Shown piece by piece: positions 13,451 to 24,300 of a stretch of 64,000 nucleotides of DNA. The DNA is from Chelonoidis abingdonii. Its lineage: Eukaryota > Chordata > Testudines > Testudinidae. The number at the start of each line of letters is the position of its first letter. Position 1 is the first letter of the stretch. The notes beneath the pieces are model-generated. The model was not told the origin of the DNA, searched no databases, and saw only the letters and a list, made by a program, of their open reading frames with translations. The stretch covers positions 33,979,486 to 34,043,485 of the forward strand of contig NC_133770.1 in NCBI RefSeq assembly GCF_003597395.2, read 5' to 3'. A program made the translations under genes and the position numbers.

Positions 13451-13456
13451 TTTATT
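13451..13456 (-). promoter_or_regulatory. Poly(A) signal of the Harbinger Myb-like gene
   Basis: TTTATT on +, AATAAA on -. It sits just beyond the C-terminal end of the minus-strand Myb-like relic and is convergent with the transposase signal at 13418. Confidence 0.5.
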
Positions 13457-13469
13457 ATGCACACAAACA

Positions 13470-15744
13470 TACAGAGACAGCAAAGAAAAGTAAGATAACC
13501 TGCTGCAAAAGGGCTGATAACACTGCAGGGGGAAACAAGGAAAGCTTGCTTACGGATGCACTAATCAAATGTGTGGGAATGGGTGCCTTCTGGTCCTTGT
13601 ACTGTACCCTGGTAATGAGTGCAAGGGACACCGAACTTTCCCTCTCCCTTTCCCTTCTCCCCCCGTCCCCCACCTCATATGATGTTTGGGGGAGGAGGAT
13701 ATAGAACTGGGCGATGACAGCAGAAGGTTCAGCATAGGCTGCAGAGGGACTGTAGCATCCAGCAGCCCTTTCCAACCTCAACCAGATGCCTCAATATGTC
13801 TGATTGCTCCTTCATAACCTGCAGTACCTCTTCCTGCATAGCATGCTCTTGTTCCCTGCATGATCTCCTGTCCTCCCTGTCCATGTCCAAGTTCTTGGAC
13901 AATGTATTCCTCCATGCTCTGAGCTCTGTCTTTTCAGTCTTGGAGGTGTGTATTAACTCATTGAACATGTCCTCCTGAGGCTTCTTTTTCCATCTTCTAA
14001 TCTGGAAAAGTATCTGTCCCAGTGTGGAGGATGCACCGACAGACAAGGTTTCAGCTGCAAGGAATGCAAATCACAAGGGTAGCATTGACAGTGCATACAT
14101 TGTTTCTGGTTTAAGATTAATTTTTTTTATTTAAAAAAATACCCCCTCAATACACTTCACTGCAAGTCACAACGTAATCACATCCACTGGCTATTGCAAG
14201 ACTTGGTTTGCTGCTCCAGCCATGGTGAATAAGGCCACAAGGCATGGAGGAGAGGTCTTGTGCTGCTGCTTTTATGAAGATCCTTGGGATCACAGGATGG
14301 AACTTGAGAAAAACCCTCTTTCCCTTAGCAGCCTGTGAGGACAGGCACCAGTGTAAAGCCCCACAACGGTTTGTTTTTTTACAAAAGCAGAACTGGGCTG
14401 GCGGGGAGGGAAGGGAGACAAACAAGCAGCAGCCGCTCTTCACCTTTTTTTCAGTGCTGCTTGCAATACACAGTGATCCCTTCCAACCACAACCACAGCT
14501 TGTTTGGGAAAGTGTGGTTGTGTGACCTAGATTTCACCAAACGGGTGGATTATTTGTTGAATTGTTTGCAGTTTAAGGGCTAGCACTGAACTTTCCTCAT
14601 TTTTCTTAGGTAACCCTATGCAAATCACTCTCCTGACGGTAACAGAGGCGGCAAGGAAGCAGATGCTGCAAGCGTCTGGGTACAAACCTAGTCCTTATGC
14701 TGCAACACTGTGTGCTACAATGATGCCAGCAGAGTTAATACTGGAGGGCATGGAAAAGTGTCCTACCCTGGTGGATGAAATAAGTCATCCCTTGCAAGAA
14801 ATGTTTTGGAAAGGATTCCAGAGTACTTCCATGAAAGCTTCCTAGAGATCTCCAAGAGGATTCCGAGGCCATCCTCGTAAACATAAACAGTCTTTTTTGG
14901 AGAGCACCCTCTGCATAGCTGAATTAGCCACTTACTCTTTTGTTCAGATTAAACAATAAAAAATAATAGCATGTAACCCTACAGTTTGATTGGAAATGTG
15001 CACTTACCAGAGGTGTCTTCCTTGTCATCACACTCCACCGCCAACTACTCCTGTGAAGGGATGGGCTCTAGGGTTAAAAACAGTTATTGGCTGTTGGGGA
15101 GAATGGATCCTCCACTTGCCTACATCATATTCTTCTCCTCCTTCTCTTCCTCATCAACAATGTCCTCCTTGTTGTTGCTTGAGGTGCCTGGGGCTACTGA
15201 GAAGTATTCACAGAGCATTTTGGGGTCATCATGGGTTTGCTGCTGTGAATTGCATGCAGCTTCTCATAAAAGCAGCATCTCTGTGGGGCAGAACCAGAAT
15301 GACTGTTTGCCTCTCTTGTTATATAATGGAGATATCCTATCTCCTAGAACTGGAAGGGACCTTGAGTCCAACCCCCTGCCTTTGCTGGTAGGAATGAGTA
15401 CTGATTTTTGCTACAGATCCCTAAATACCCTCCTCAAGGATTGAGCTCACAACCCTGGGTTTAGCAGGCCAATGCTCAAACCACTGAGCTATCCCTCCCC
15501 CCCTCTTCTGGTACACTTGTCGGAGCTCCTTTATTTTCATGGCGTAGCCCTTCTCCCCCAAGCCCCACGCAATCTTGGTATAGATGTCAGTGTTTCTTCT
15601 GTTGGATCGGAGTTTTGTCTGCATAGACTCTTCTCCCCACACAGCAATAAGATCCACCACCTCTTGTGTACTCCGTGCTGGAGTGTGTTTGCCACCTTGA
15701 GTTTCCATGATCAGCTGGGCTGGCGAACTCTCCACACTGGTCAA
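13470..15744 (-). pseudogene. Harbinger Myb/SANT-like DNA-binding protein relic
   Basis: Minus-strand translation from about 15744 gives TQEVVDLIAVWGEESMQTKL, then SNRRNTDIYTKIAWGLGEKG and IKELRQVYQK. This is the Myb/SANT-like (MSANTD) domain of Harbinger accessory proteins, with the Trp and the RRN block visible. Compared with my memory of the family, some eight residues are missing between EKGYA and KIKELR. A tRNA-SINE interrupts the frame just after YQKR. The frame then resumes as REANSHSGSAPQRCCFYEKL, followed by an acidic linker containing stops. The C-terminal part near 14046-13740 (KKKPQEDMFNELI, then a charged helical tail ending DILRHLVEV) is the usual coiled-coil end. The working protein would bind transposon ends and help transposase enter the nucleus. 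This copy is dead. Confidence 0.75.
15319..15503 (-). mobile_element. tRNA-derived SINE with CR1-like tail
   Basis: On the minus strand the 5' part reads GGATAGCTCAGTGGTTTGAG (box A region) and then GGTTGTGAGCTCAATCC (box B region), the pol III promoter of a tRNA-like head (about 15503-15430). The body continues to a tail containing AAGGTCCCTTCCAGTTCTAG, which resembles the CR1 3' end. This is the head-plus-LINE-tail layout of reptile tRNA-SINEs mobilised by CR1. It splits the Myb-like gene, whose frame can be followed on both sides. The flanking duplication is short and blurred (CCTCTCTT against CCCTCTTCT). Confidence 0.8.
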
Positions 15745-16028
15745 ACAGGAAATGAAAATTCAAAAGTTCCCAGAGTTTTAACAAGGAAGTGACTGTTTCC
15801 TGTGTACCTGTCTGACATGCAGTGGAGTTGAAAGCGCCTTCCAGAGTGGTTACAGCAGAGCATTGTGGGACACTGCTAGGATGCCAATTCATTTGAAATA
15901 AACAACGCAGTGTCTACACGATCCCCATGTCAACCCATGGTTGTCAAATCAAGTGCTACTCCTCTTGCGGAGGTGGAGTACAGAAGTCGACTTTACAGGT
16001 CACTTAGATTGTCAGAAGGGACTTGGTA

Positions 16029-17520
16029 GAAGGGTATGTCTAGACTATGAAATTAAGTTGATTTAATAGAAGTCGATTTTTTAGAAATCGATTTGATACA
16101 GTTGATTGTGTGTGTCCCCGCTAAGCACATTAAGTTGATGGAGTGCATCCACAGTACCGAGGCTAGCGTCGACTTTTGGAACGCTGCACTGTGGTAGTTA
16201 TCCCACAGTTCCCACAGTCTCCGCTGCCCATTGGAATTCTGTGTTGAGCTCCCAATGCCTGATGAGGCAAAAACATTGTTGCGGGTGGTTCTGGGTACGT
16301 GCCGTCAGGCCTCCCTCCCTCAGTGAGAGCAACAGCTGAGAATCGTTTTGCACCTTTTTTCCATGCAGACACCATGCCACGGCAAGCATGGAGCGTGCTC
16401 AGCTTGCCATGGCAGTTATGAGTACTGTAAACACCACCCACATTATCCTGCAGTGTATGCAGCATCAGAACCTGAAAAAGCAGGCGAGGAGGTGACAGCA
16501 GCGTGATGACAAGAGTGATGAGGACATGGACACAGACATCTCTCAAAGCACGGGCCCTGGCAATTTGGACATCATGGTGATAAAGAGGCAGGTTCATGCC
16601 ATGGAATGCTGATTCTGGGCCTGGGAAACAAGCACAGACTGGTGGGACCACATAGTGTTGTAGGTCTGCAATGATTCGCAGTGTCTGAGAAACTTTCACA
16701 TGTGTAAGGATACCTTCATGGAACTTTGTGACTTGCTTTCCCCTGCCCTGAAGCACAAGAATACCAAAATGAGAGCAGACCTCACAGTTCACAAGCAAGT
16801 GGCCATAGCCCTCTGGAAGTTTGCAACGCCAGACAGCTACCGGCAGTTGGGAATCAATTTGAAGTGGGCAAATCTACTGTGGGGGCTGCTGTGATCCAAG
16901 TAGCCAACGTGAGCTGCTGCTATCAAGGGTAGTGACTCTGGGAAATGTGCAGGTCATAGTGGATGGCTTTGCTGCAATGGGATTCCCTAACTGTGGTGGG
17001 GCGATAGACAGAACGCATATCCCTATCTTGGGACTGGAGCACCAAGGCAGCCAGTACATAAACCGAAAGGGGTACTTTTCAATGGTGCTGCAAGCACTGG
17101 TCGATCACACCGGACGTTTCACCAACATCAACGTGGGATGGCTGGGAAAGGTACATGATGCTCACATCTTTAGAAACTCTGGTCTGTGTGAACAACTGCA
17201 GCAAGGGACTTACTTTCCAGACCAGAAATTAACCGTTGAGGATGTTGAAATGCCTGTAGTTATCCTCAGGGAATGGGGGTCACAATGGAGCACTCTGGGA
17301 TAGCTCCCGGAGGCCAAAACCATCGAATTGCATCCACACTATCCCAAATTCAACCCAGCAAGGTGGATTTCAGCACTAATCCCCTTGTCGGGGGGAAGTA
17401 CAGAAATTGATTTTAAGAGCCCTTTAAGTCAACAAAAATGTCTTCGACGTGTGGACAGGTGCAGGTTAAATCGATCTAACGCTGCTAAATTTGACCTAAA
17501 CTCATAGTGTAGACCAGTGC
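16029..17520 (+). mobile_element. Second PIF/Harbinger element, internally deleted and nested in the first
   Basis: The left end is GAAGGGTATGTCTAGACTATG; the right end, read on -, is GCACTGGTCTACACTATGAG. These are related TIRs, flanked by the trinucleotide GTA (16026-16028 and 17521-17523). Removing it joins two flanks that read through as the 3' subterminal region of the outer Harbinger. It holds a partial transposase followed directly by the 3' subterminal region, so the third catalytic residue and the whole Myb-like gene are missing. At about 1.5 kb it is a non-autonomous deletion derivative. Confidence 0.75.
16610..17303 (+). pseudogene. PIF/Harbinger transposase relic, copy 2
   Basis: Blocks are visible in more than one frame: WETSTDWWDH near 16623, TFMELCDLLSPALK, KQVAIALWKFATPDSYRQLG, then VQVIVDGFAAMGFPNCGGAI, DRTHIPI, YINRKGYFSMVLQALVDH, NVGWLGKVHDAHIFRNSGL and VEDVEMPVVIL. 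The first Asp (AIDRTHIPI) and second Asp (VHDA) are intact, unlike copy 1. After VVIL the frame runs straight into the non-coding 3' end and stops at 17303, losing the DPAYPLL and VECAFG blocks that carry the catalytic Glu. Frame shifts also separate the N-terminal blocks. It cannot encode an active transposase. Confidence 0.8.
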
Positions 17521-17699
17521 GTAGTGTAGGCACATACATTATTAGATCGATTTAATGTGGCTTAGGTCGACCCTAAGTTTGTAGTGTAGACCAGGCTTCA
17601 GAAAAATTAAATATGTGGGGAGAGGACAGGGGGAGAATAGGGAATGTGTCGAGAGTTTTATGGTGCCATAGATTATTATTGTATCATCAGAACCCTTGG

Positions 17700-18247
17700 A
17701 ATACAATTCTATTGAGCAGAGCTATGTGTAAAACTAGTATTTTGTACAGGTCAACTTATTCTCACTTTCAAGGCCCTTCATGGCTGTGCCCACCCTAGCT
17801 ATCATCCCATGCGCTATTGAGTTGTTCACTCCCATCTCTGTTCTGCCAATAATGCCAGTCTTCATCACTTACTTGTTAATTTTTCAACCATACAGCTTTG
17901 TGCTTTCTCCCATTCTGCCCCTCCAGCATGGGAGACATTCCCCATAAACATCTGCAAGGACACCTTGTTCAAATCTCTCCTTAAAAACTCTCTCTTTAAC
18001 ATGATGTCTACAAAAAAACCTAGCTAATAGATAGACCTGTATTGTCTCATTGCTTTCATGTGCTACCCCTATCTGCCCGTTGTACCCACCAGTGGTCTGC
18101 TGACTCTTTCTTAGCTTGTAAGCTCTTTAGAGCAGGGACTTCGTTGTTGTTGTTATTGTTCTGTCTGTACTGTGCGTAGCACAGCGGGACCCTGATCTTT
18201 GACTGGAGTTCCTTGGTGCTATGATAATACAAATAATAGATAATAAG
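17700..18247 (+). mobile_element. LINE 3' end, L2/L3-like (CR1 superfamily)
   Basis: From about 17770 a broken frame reads KALHGCAHPSYHP and later ICKDTLFKSLLKNSLF, as in the extreme C-terminus of L2-group reverse transcriptase proteins. It is followed by TTGTAAGCTCTTTAGAGCAG and a tail near GATAATACAAATAATAGATA. The GTAAGCTC...GCAGGGAC phrase and the ATAA-rich tail are typical of L2/L3-type 3' ends. Only the 3' few hundred bases remain. Confidence 0.6.
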
Positions 18248-18356
18248 AAGAATTTGGAATTTTAGTGGGGCTGTGATGTTCTGACCCAAATATTCAGATA
18301 TGTAAATGTCACCACTGTACTTTACTGTACTGAGAATAGCATTTTACTATCTAAGG

Positions 18357-19259
18357 CAGGGGTGGGTAAACTACAGCCTACAGGCTGCATCTGGCCCAGC
18401 AGCCATTTTAATTCAGCTCTCAAGCTCCGACTGGGGAATGGGGTCTGGGGCTTGCCCTGCTCCAGCACTCCAGCCAGGGACCAGGGTCGGGAACCACTCC
18501 ACACGGCTCCCAGAAGCAGCGGCATATCCTCCTTCCAGCTCCCACACATAGGGGCAGCCAGGGAGCTCCACACACTAGCCCTGGCCCAAGTGCCACCCTC
18601 GCAGTTCCCATTGGCCAGGAACCACAGCCAATGGGAGCTGCAGGGGTGGTGCCTACAGATGGGGCAGCATGCATCAGAACCACCTGGGTGCACCTCCACG
18701 TAGGAGCCAGAGGGGGGAAATGACACTTCTTCTGGGAGCTGTTTGAGGTAAGTGCTGCCCGGAGTCTGCACCCCTGGGCCACCTCCCCCCCCGCACTCCC
18801 CAATCCCCTGCCCTAGCTCTGATCCCCCTCCTGCCCGCCAAACCTCTTGGTCTCAACTGAGGGCCCCTTCCTGCCCTCTGAACCCCTCATGCACAGCCCC
18901 ACCCCAGAGTCTGCACCTCCATTCAGAGCCCTCACCCCCCTCACCCCAATCCCCTGCCTCAGCCCTGATCCCCCACCCGCCCTCCGAACCCCTCGGTCCC
19001 AGCCCATAGCACCCTCCTACACCCCAAACCCCTCAGGCCCATCCTCACCCGAGAGCCTGCACTCCAAGCCAGAGCCCTCACACCCCCCCCACCCCTGTAT
19101 TCTGCCCCAGCCTGGGGCCTCCTCCCGTATTCTGAACTCCTCATTTTTCAGCCCACCCTTGAGCCCGCACCCTAACCCCAGTTTTGTGAGCATTCATGGC
19201 CCACCATATAATTTCTATACCCAGATGTGGCCCTCAGGCCAAAAGGTTTGCCCACCCTG
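18357..19259 (+). mobile_element. Non-autonomous hAT element, 903 bp, GC-rich
   Basis: The left end CAGGGGTGGGTAAACT and the right end TTTGCCCACCCTG are inverted repeats. The flanking 8-bp duplication is ATCTAAGG (18349-18356) against GTCCAAGG (19260-19267), 6 of 8 matching, as expected for hAT. The interior is C-rich and holds an inverted repeat around 18597-18640 (AGTTCCCATTGGCC facing GCCAATGGGAGCT). Open frames inside it are products of GC-rich composition, not genes. There is no transposase. Confidence 0.85.
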
Positions 19260-20567
19260 GTCCAAGGCAACTGTGATATGCTAGGGAAGGATGAGGTGGA
19301 TATTACCTGTTGCAGAGCTACTTTAATAGCATCTAATCTGATTTCTTGTTGGTGTTCTTCCAAGACTCTATTGCCGACTCCTTGCAAGCCTCCAGGCAAC
19401 ACTGCCTGGGAATGAATGTGCTAGCTAATGTCCCAGGTACCCCTCAATAGATACAGTCAAAAATAGTATATGCATGCCCCATAGCACATGCCATAGGAAA
19501 AAAACTACTACTGCTCCCAGCTATGTCAGGCAGTCCTATGCTCTGGGAGTTGACTCTACCTTCAGGAATGCTGCACTTCCTCTACCCCATGGCTCTAGGC
19601 AGGAGTCTGCTGAGATCTTATACCTCTGAGGTGTGTGTGTGGTTCTCCCCCTGGAGACCAGGTCCATGGGGATGTCAGGGAGTCTTGTCCCCTATCCTGT
19701 GGCTGCCCCAGCTGTTGCTGGGCAGTCTCCTGTAAACATGGCGCTTACTTACATAGGACCAGGATTTGACTCTATGAAATAAGTCTGAAAAATCAACAGG
19801 CCAGTGACTGCAACTGACAAGCAAAGTGCGGAGTGACTGGACCAATTCTGAAAGCCGGAGCCAAGATTTCAGGGAACTTGTAGAGAAATTCCCGAAAAAA
19901 CATTTTAGAGCTGCCAATGTATTCGTTATTCAAACAGGCCAATTATTTCATTAGACTCACAATACATCTGGCTGCCTTGAAATCCTTCTGTTCCCCAGAC
20001 TAACTACTGCAAACATCTAGTGGTAGATTCTCAGCCCTTGTTCACCACCCGAATGGTGCAAAGGAGCCATAAACCAATCCCAGATGGGCTGCTGTGGATT
20101 CTCTGGGCTAGGCGGTGGGGAGGAGGCCTGTTAGAGGTGGAAGAGGATGGAGCTAGACAGAGGGCAGAGAACTCTGTCTGATCCTGGAACAGTAGAGCAT
20201 TTCCTGTGGCCCCTAGCAGCCCCAGGATTGGGAAATAGAAAGGTGGCTTAGGTGGCATAAGCTTGGTGTAGCTGAAGATTTGTCTCCTAGCCTTACATAT
20301 GGTTATTTAACATAGATTTCAAGAGGTATATTGTTCAACCAAACAATTCTACAAACACACAGGGGATAGGAAATCTCTTTAAATTAAAGGAGAAAGCACT
20401 TTGCTGCCTAATAGTGGCTACTGAAATGAACCCACAGCAGAGGGACTTTTATACAATTTGCCATGGATGGCGGGTATAACAGACCAGGGGAGGTTCAGCC
20501 TCCCCTGGCGCTGCCGCCAGACCGCCGGTTGTGGGGTTTGGGAGGGAAGTTTTTGCTTTATTATTTC
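19260..20567. other. Stretch without a recognised gene
   Basis: No coding or repeat family is recognised. A perfect 10-bp hairpin, CCAGGGGAGG and CCTCCCCTGG with a TTCAG loop, sits at 20484-20508 just upstream of the next hAT element. Confidence 0.5.
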
Positions 20568-21220
20568 TAGGGCCCTACCAAATTGACAGCCATGAAAAAT
20601 GCATCACAGACCATGATATCTGATCTCTCCTGGTGAAATCTAGTCTTATGTGTGCTTTTACCCTATACTGTATCAATTTCACAGGGGAAACCAGAGTTTC
20701 TCAAATTGGGGGTCATGACCCAAAAGGGAGCTACAGGGAGGTTGCAAGGTTCTTTTAGGTTGGATTGTGGTATTATCACCCTTATTTCTGTGCTGCCTTC
20801 AGAACTGGGTGGCTGGAGTGTAGCGGCTGTTGGCTGGGTGCCCAGCTCTGAAGGCAGCACCCTACCAGCAGCAGCACAGAAGTAAGGGTGGTAATACCAT
20901 ACCATGCCATCCTTTCTTCTGTGCTGCTGGTAGTGGCAGCTCTGCCTTTAGAGCGGGGCTCCTGGCTAGCAGCCGCTGCTGTCTGGCCACCCAACTCTGA
21001 AGGCAGCACCGCCACCAGCAGGAGCGTAGAAGTAAGGATAGCAGTACCACAACCACCCCCTACAATAACCTTGCAACCCCCCCAACAACTCCTTTTTGGG
21101 TCAAGACCCCTACAATTACAACAATGTGTAATTTAAATAGCTGAAATCATGAAACTTACTATTTTTAAAATCCTATGACTGTGAAATTGACCAAAATGGA
21201 CTGCATTTGATCGGGCCCTA
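20568..21220 (+). mobile_element. Non-autonomous hAT element with TAGGGCCCTA ends, copy 1
   Basis: It starts TAGGGCCCTACCAAATT and ends TCGGGCCCTA, with an 8-bp duplication ATTATTTC (20560-20567) and ATTATTCC (21221-21228), 7 of 8 matching. The interior contains repeated GCTCTGAAGGCAGC-type modules in both orientations and no transposase. The element at 32001-32674 is a relative in opposite orientation. Confidence 0.85.
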
Positions 21221-21240
21221 ATTATTCCCCATGCAGGATC

Positions 21241-21370
21241 AGGGGTAGCTGAGGAGGCGGTATGTGCTATTCAGCTCCCTGGGTTCATCAGTAATCTCCC
21301 TGGACTCCAGAGAGATTACTGATGAACGCAGGAAGCTCAGTAACACATACCATCCTCTCAGCCACCCTAG
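21241..21370. repeat. 130-bp imperfect palindrome (foldback or MITE)
   Basis: The left arm 21241-21302 and right arm 21308-21370 are reverse complements over about 60 bp with under a dozen mismatches. The best-paired core is GTTCATCAGTAATCTC facing GAGATTACTGATGAAC, around a loop of about 5 bp. The outer ends are AGGGGTAGCTGAGG and CTCAGCCACCCTAG. No target duplication is evident. It lies 20 bp after a hAT element. It may be a tiny MITE; a structured transcript is also possible. Confidence 0.75.
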
Positions 21371-24300
21371 AAGAAAAGCTTCAACTGTATGAGACGCTTT
21401 TCCCCAGGACAGCTTGGGGCTTTGGGGAGAGAAGGCGTGGTGTGGCTGCAGCTGGCCCAGGGCTCCTCCGGGCAGGTGTGGGCGGGGGGGGGTCATGGCA
21501 CTGGCTGTGGGGGAAGTTGGGGAAGGGGATCTTAGGACTCTGGCTGTGGGAGGGCTCAGGGCTCTGGCCACGAGGGAGGATGGTGTGGGTAGCAGGAGTG
21601 GAGGTGTGGGCTAGCTCCCCAAAGGGGGCCTCCACCCATGAGTTAGCTTTAATAAGGGAAGAAAACAGAGTGATAGCTGTTTAGGGTAACATAACCAGAA
21701 CCAAATAATGTAAAAATAGAGTACAACATATACAGAGATACAGACAGCGTGCCTAGTTCTCCTCTTGCTTCCACCACTGCAAACCAAGAATAACTGTCAA
21801 ATCAATGGATTTATCTGCATGTAGATGTCGTGTGATAGACTCAAGAACAGAAGACAATAGCTTTCTGTAAACGATGACAATGTCCCTAAACAAAGAGGTT
21901 GCAGGTGGATCCTCCAGTTCTAATCAGATGCTTTGAAACTGTTCAAAAATAACCTCTTGTTATTATTAAATAGGAGCCCGTTTTGTGCTTGTTTTCCTGC
22001 ACAGCACTACAAATTGCCAGATTGTCGTAGCCACCGAGAAATTTATTACAAAAACCACACGGGATTATGTCAGTGGGGTTTTATGAACACCTCAATATCC
22101 ATCACAAGATGTTGTGGTTCTAATAGCCCTGACACCATGGAGATGATTCAAATGGAACGCCACCAAAAACCACACAACTGACTGCACTTTGTCTAAAAGG
22201 GTTTGCAGGATTGCTCGTCTATTTGAACTTTCCGTATTGTCTGAAAATGCTAGAAGAGTTTGATGCTAATATGCTCCTGAGTTTGGAAAATATGACTGCA
22301 AAATGACCTTTACTTTTCCTGCAGCTATACTGCCCCATGCTGTGATCTTGTCAGATCTCATTAACTAATCAGGGTTGGGTCAGTCTTGAAGGGCAAAATC
22401 CATGGAACACCTAGTTACTGCAGGAAGTAATGTTTGTGGAGCCTCTGAGATGGGAAGCAAGAGGCAGCAACATTTTTTCTTCCCCCTCCCCTGGAAAGAA
22501 CAACATAAATCATTAGAAATATTGTAGGGGTTATATACAGCAAGATACTGAAACACTAGTATGTTGTAGTCTGGAAAGGAGAAATGTTATCTGGGGATTG
22601 GGCTGAGCTTTTTCACTTAGGGTGTAGCCTAACCAATCTCTCCTTTTCATGTAATCCCTAACTAGGAAAGGAAGGAAGGAAATAGTATTTTATGCAGTGC
22701 AGCCAGTGATAATTCACTGATGGCTGAAGCAGATTTTAGGATAATTTATTTAACTAGCATAATATTGATGTTGGTATAACCTAGCCTGGTTGTAACCCTC
22801 TGTCTCAGTCTCTGTGACTGGTTCCTACATCTCTCTGTGCATGAGAGTCAGTAGGAAATACGCCATTGTACAGCCTCTTCCAAATATGTAGCAACTTTAA
22901 ACTGCCTGCTGAAATTTAACCCTTGAGAGCGCAGTCAACTTCTTTAATTCATAGAGATGGGAGCAGGAGTCCAGTGATGTGTCCAGAGTATAAAAAGAGA
23001 CCATTTACTAACATTAAATTAAGGGCAATCACATCTCACATTTCAGGGTCTGTGTTGACTTCCTGCCTATGCAACAGCATCGCGCAATTGACATGGTGCT
23101 ATGGAGATAATAGTGCAAAAACCAAATCTTCAGCCTAATGCTGAACATTTTCAGGCTGTCAGGAAACACAAACCCATGCTCAGTACAGCTGCTTTAATTT
23201 TTGCCCCTTTTCTCTCCCAGTGAGATTAGGGCAGGAATGGAGAGGAAACAAAGTGCAACACAATGCATTTAATATTGTATCAGTGCTCTACATTTTGTAG
23301 AGTTCTTCTAAAGGAAGAGATCAGGAGATTGGTAATAGGACAAAGACTCTCCTCTAAGTAATTAGTCTGAACCCTGCCAACGTCAGCTGATACCACTTGA
23401 TAGGGGTTTGGTGGCCTATCTGAAATAAGCTGGAGCTGTCAGTCCAGTTCCTCATAGACAAGCGCCTTGGTCAACAAAAGTGTTACTTCCATCAATAAAA
23501 TGGATGATCTCAGCAGTGAAACCAAGAACTGAGTGAACATGGAGACTGAGGTCAGCAAAGGCAAGGAGAGAGACTATCCTTATCCGCTCAGGGCTGGGGC
23601 AACTTTGTAGAGTGATGGAAGATTACTTTATTACTGCTGTTCTGAGGAAACACCGGATTTCGGTTTCCAGGGAAACCAAACTGGCAACTTTCTTCCATCT
23701 CCTCCAAAAACAATTATCCAAGTTTTGGCTGCACTTTCCCCCACACTTGTTCCCTTATGCACTCCCCATCCATTGCCCCATAAACTCCTGTGGCCTTCTT
23801 GTCAACCTCTACTTGACACTGGCCCAGGTGACCATCCATCAGTTCAGGAGGAGGAAGCTGGATAGTAGAGATCTCTGCAGATGTGGGATCTATTTCCTGT
23901 CCCTTGACTGAGCACACATCCAGGCAGAGGTCCTCTGGGTGATGCTCACTGACTCCTTGGGATCCTTCTCAGAGTGAGGGACGCTCCTCAGGGATCCCTG
24001 CTCACAGCCCTCCTTTGCATCTCTTATTTAGACCCTATGGCTTCCCCCCCAACCTTGTTTTTTTTTCATTATTTGTCCCAGGCATTTAGTTGATTTTCTA
24101 GAATCTGTGTCTCCTGCTCTCAATTTCTGGGTCAGGCTTTTATTGTCTGGTGGCCCACTCACCAGCCTGGAAATCTGACAGGCCAGCAACTTTCACTAGC
24201 AAGACATTCACTTTATTTATTTATTTAAGATTTCTATTACAGCAAAGCCACAATTTAATTTGACACCACGTCCTCATTCGACAAAATGAGTCATGTCAGT

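Larger units (their letters stand above)
10448..17596 (+). mobile_element. PIF/Harbinger DNA transposon, multiply interrupted
   Basis: The left end starts GGCCATATGTACACTAC after TAA; the right end, read on the other strand, starts GCCTGGTCTACACTACAAA. These are related terminal inverted repeats continuing into similar subterminal sequence. The interior carries relics of both PIF/Harbinger genes: a transposase on + (about 11.0-13.2 kb) and a Myb/SANT-like protein on - (about 15.7-13.5 kb), tail to tail. Four foreign insertions interrupt it: a foldback retroelement (10517-10679), a solo LTR (11483-12564), a tRNA-SINE (about 15319-15503) and a second Harbinger (16029-17520). Without these it would be about 4.2 kb. 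The 3-bp target duplication is not clean (TAA left, TTC or TCA right), so the outer ends are less certain than the identity. Confidence 0.8.

Noticed and set aside
14986..15444. 152-codon + strand frame
   Set aside because: Antisense to the Myb-like relic and the SINE; the minus strand reads the recognisable protein.
15430..15503. Possible genuine tRNA gene on the minus strand
   Set aside because: Box A and box B are present, but the sequence continues into a SINE body and CR1-like tail and does not end as a mature tRNA.
16163..16798. 211-codon minus-strand open frame
   Set aside because: It is antisense to the Harbinger copy 2 transposase region, where the + strand reads WETSTDWWDH and LCDLLSPALK.
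18322..19284. Several overlapping proline/serine-rich frames on both strands
   Set aside because: They lie in a GC-rich non-autonomous hAT element with clear ends and target duplication.
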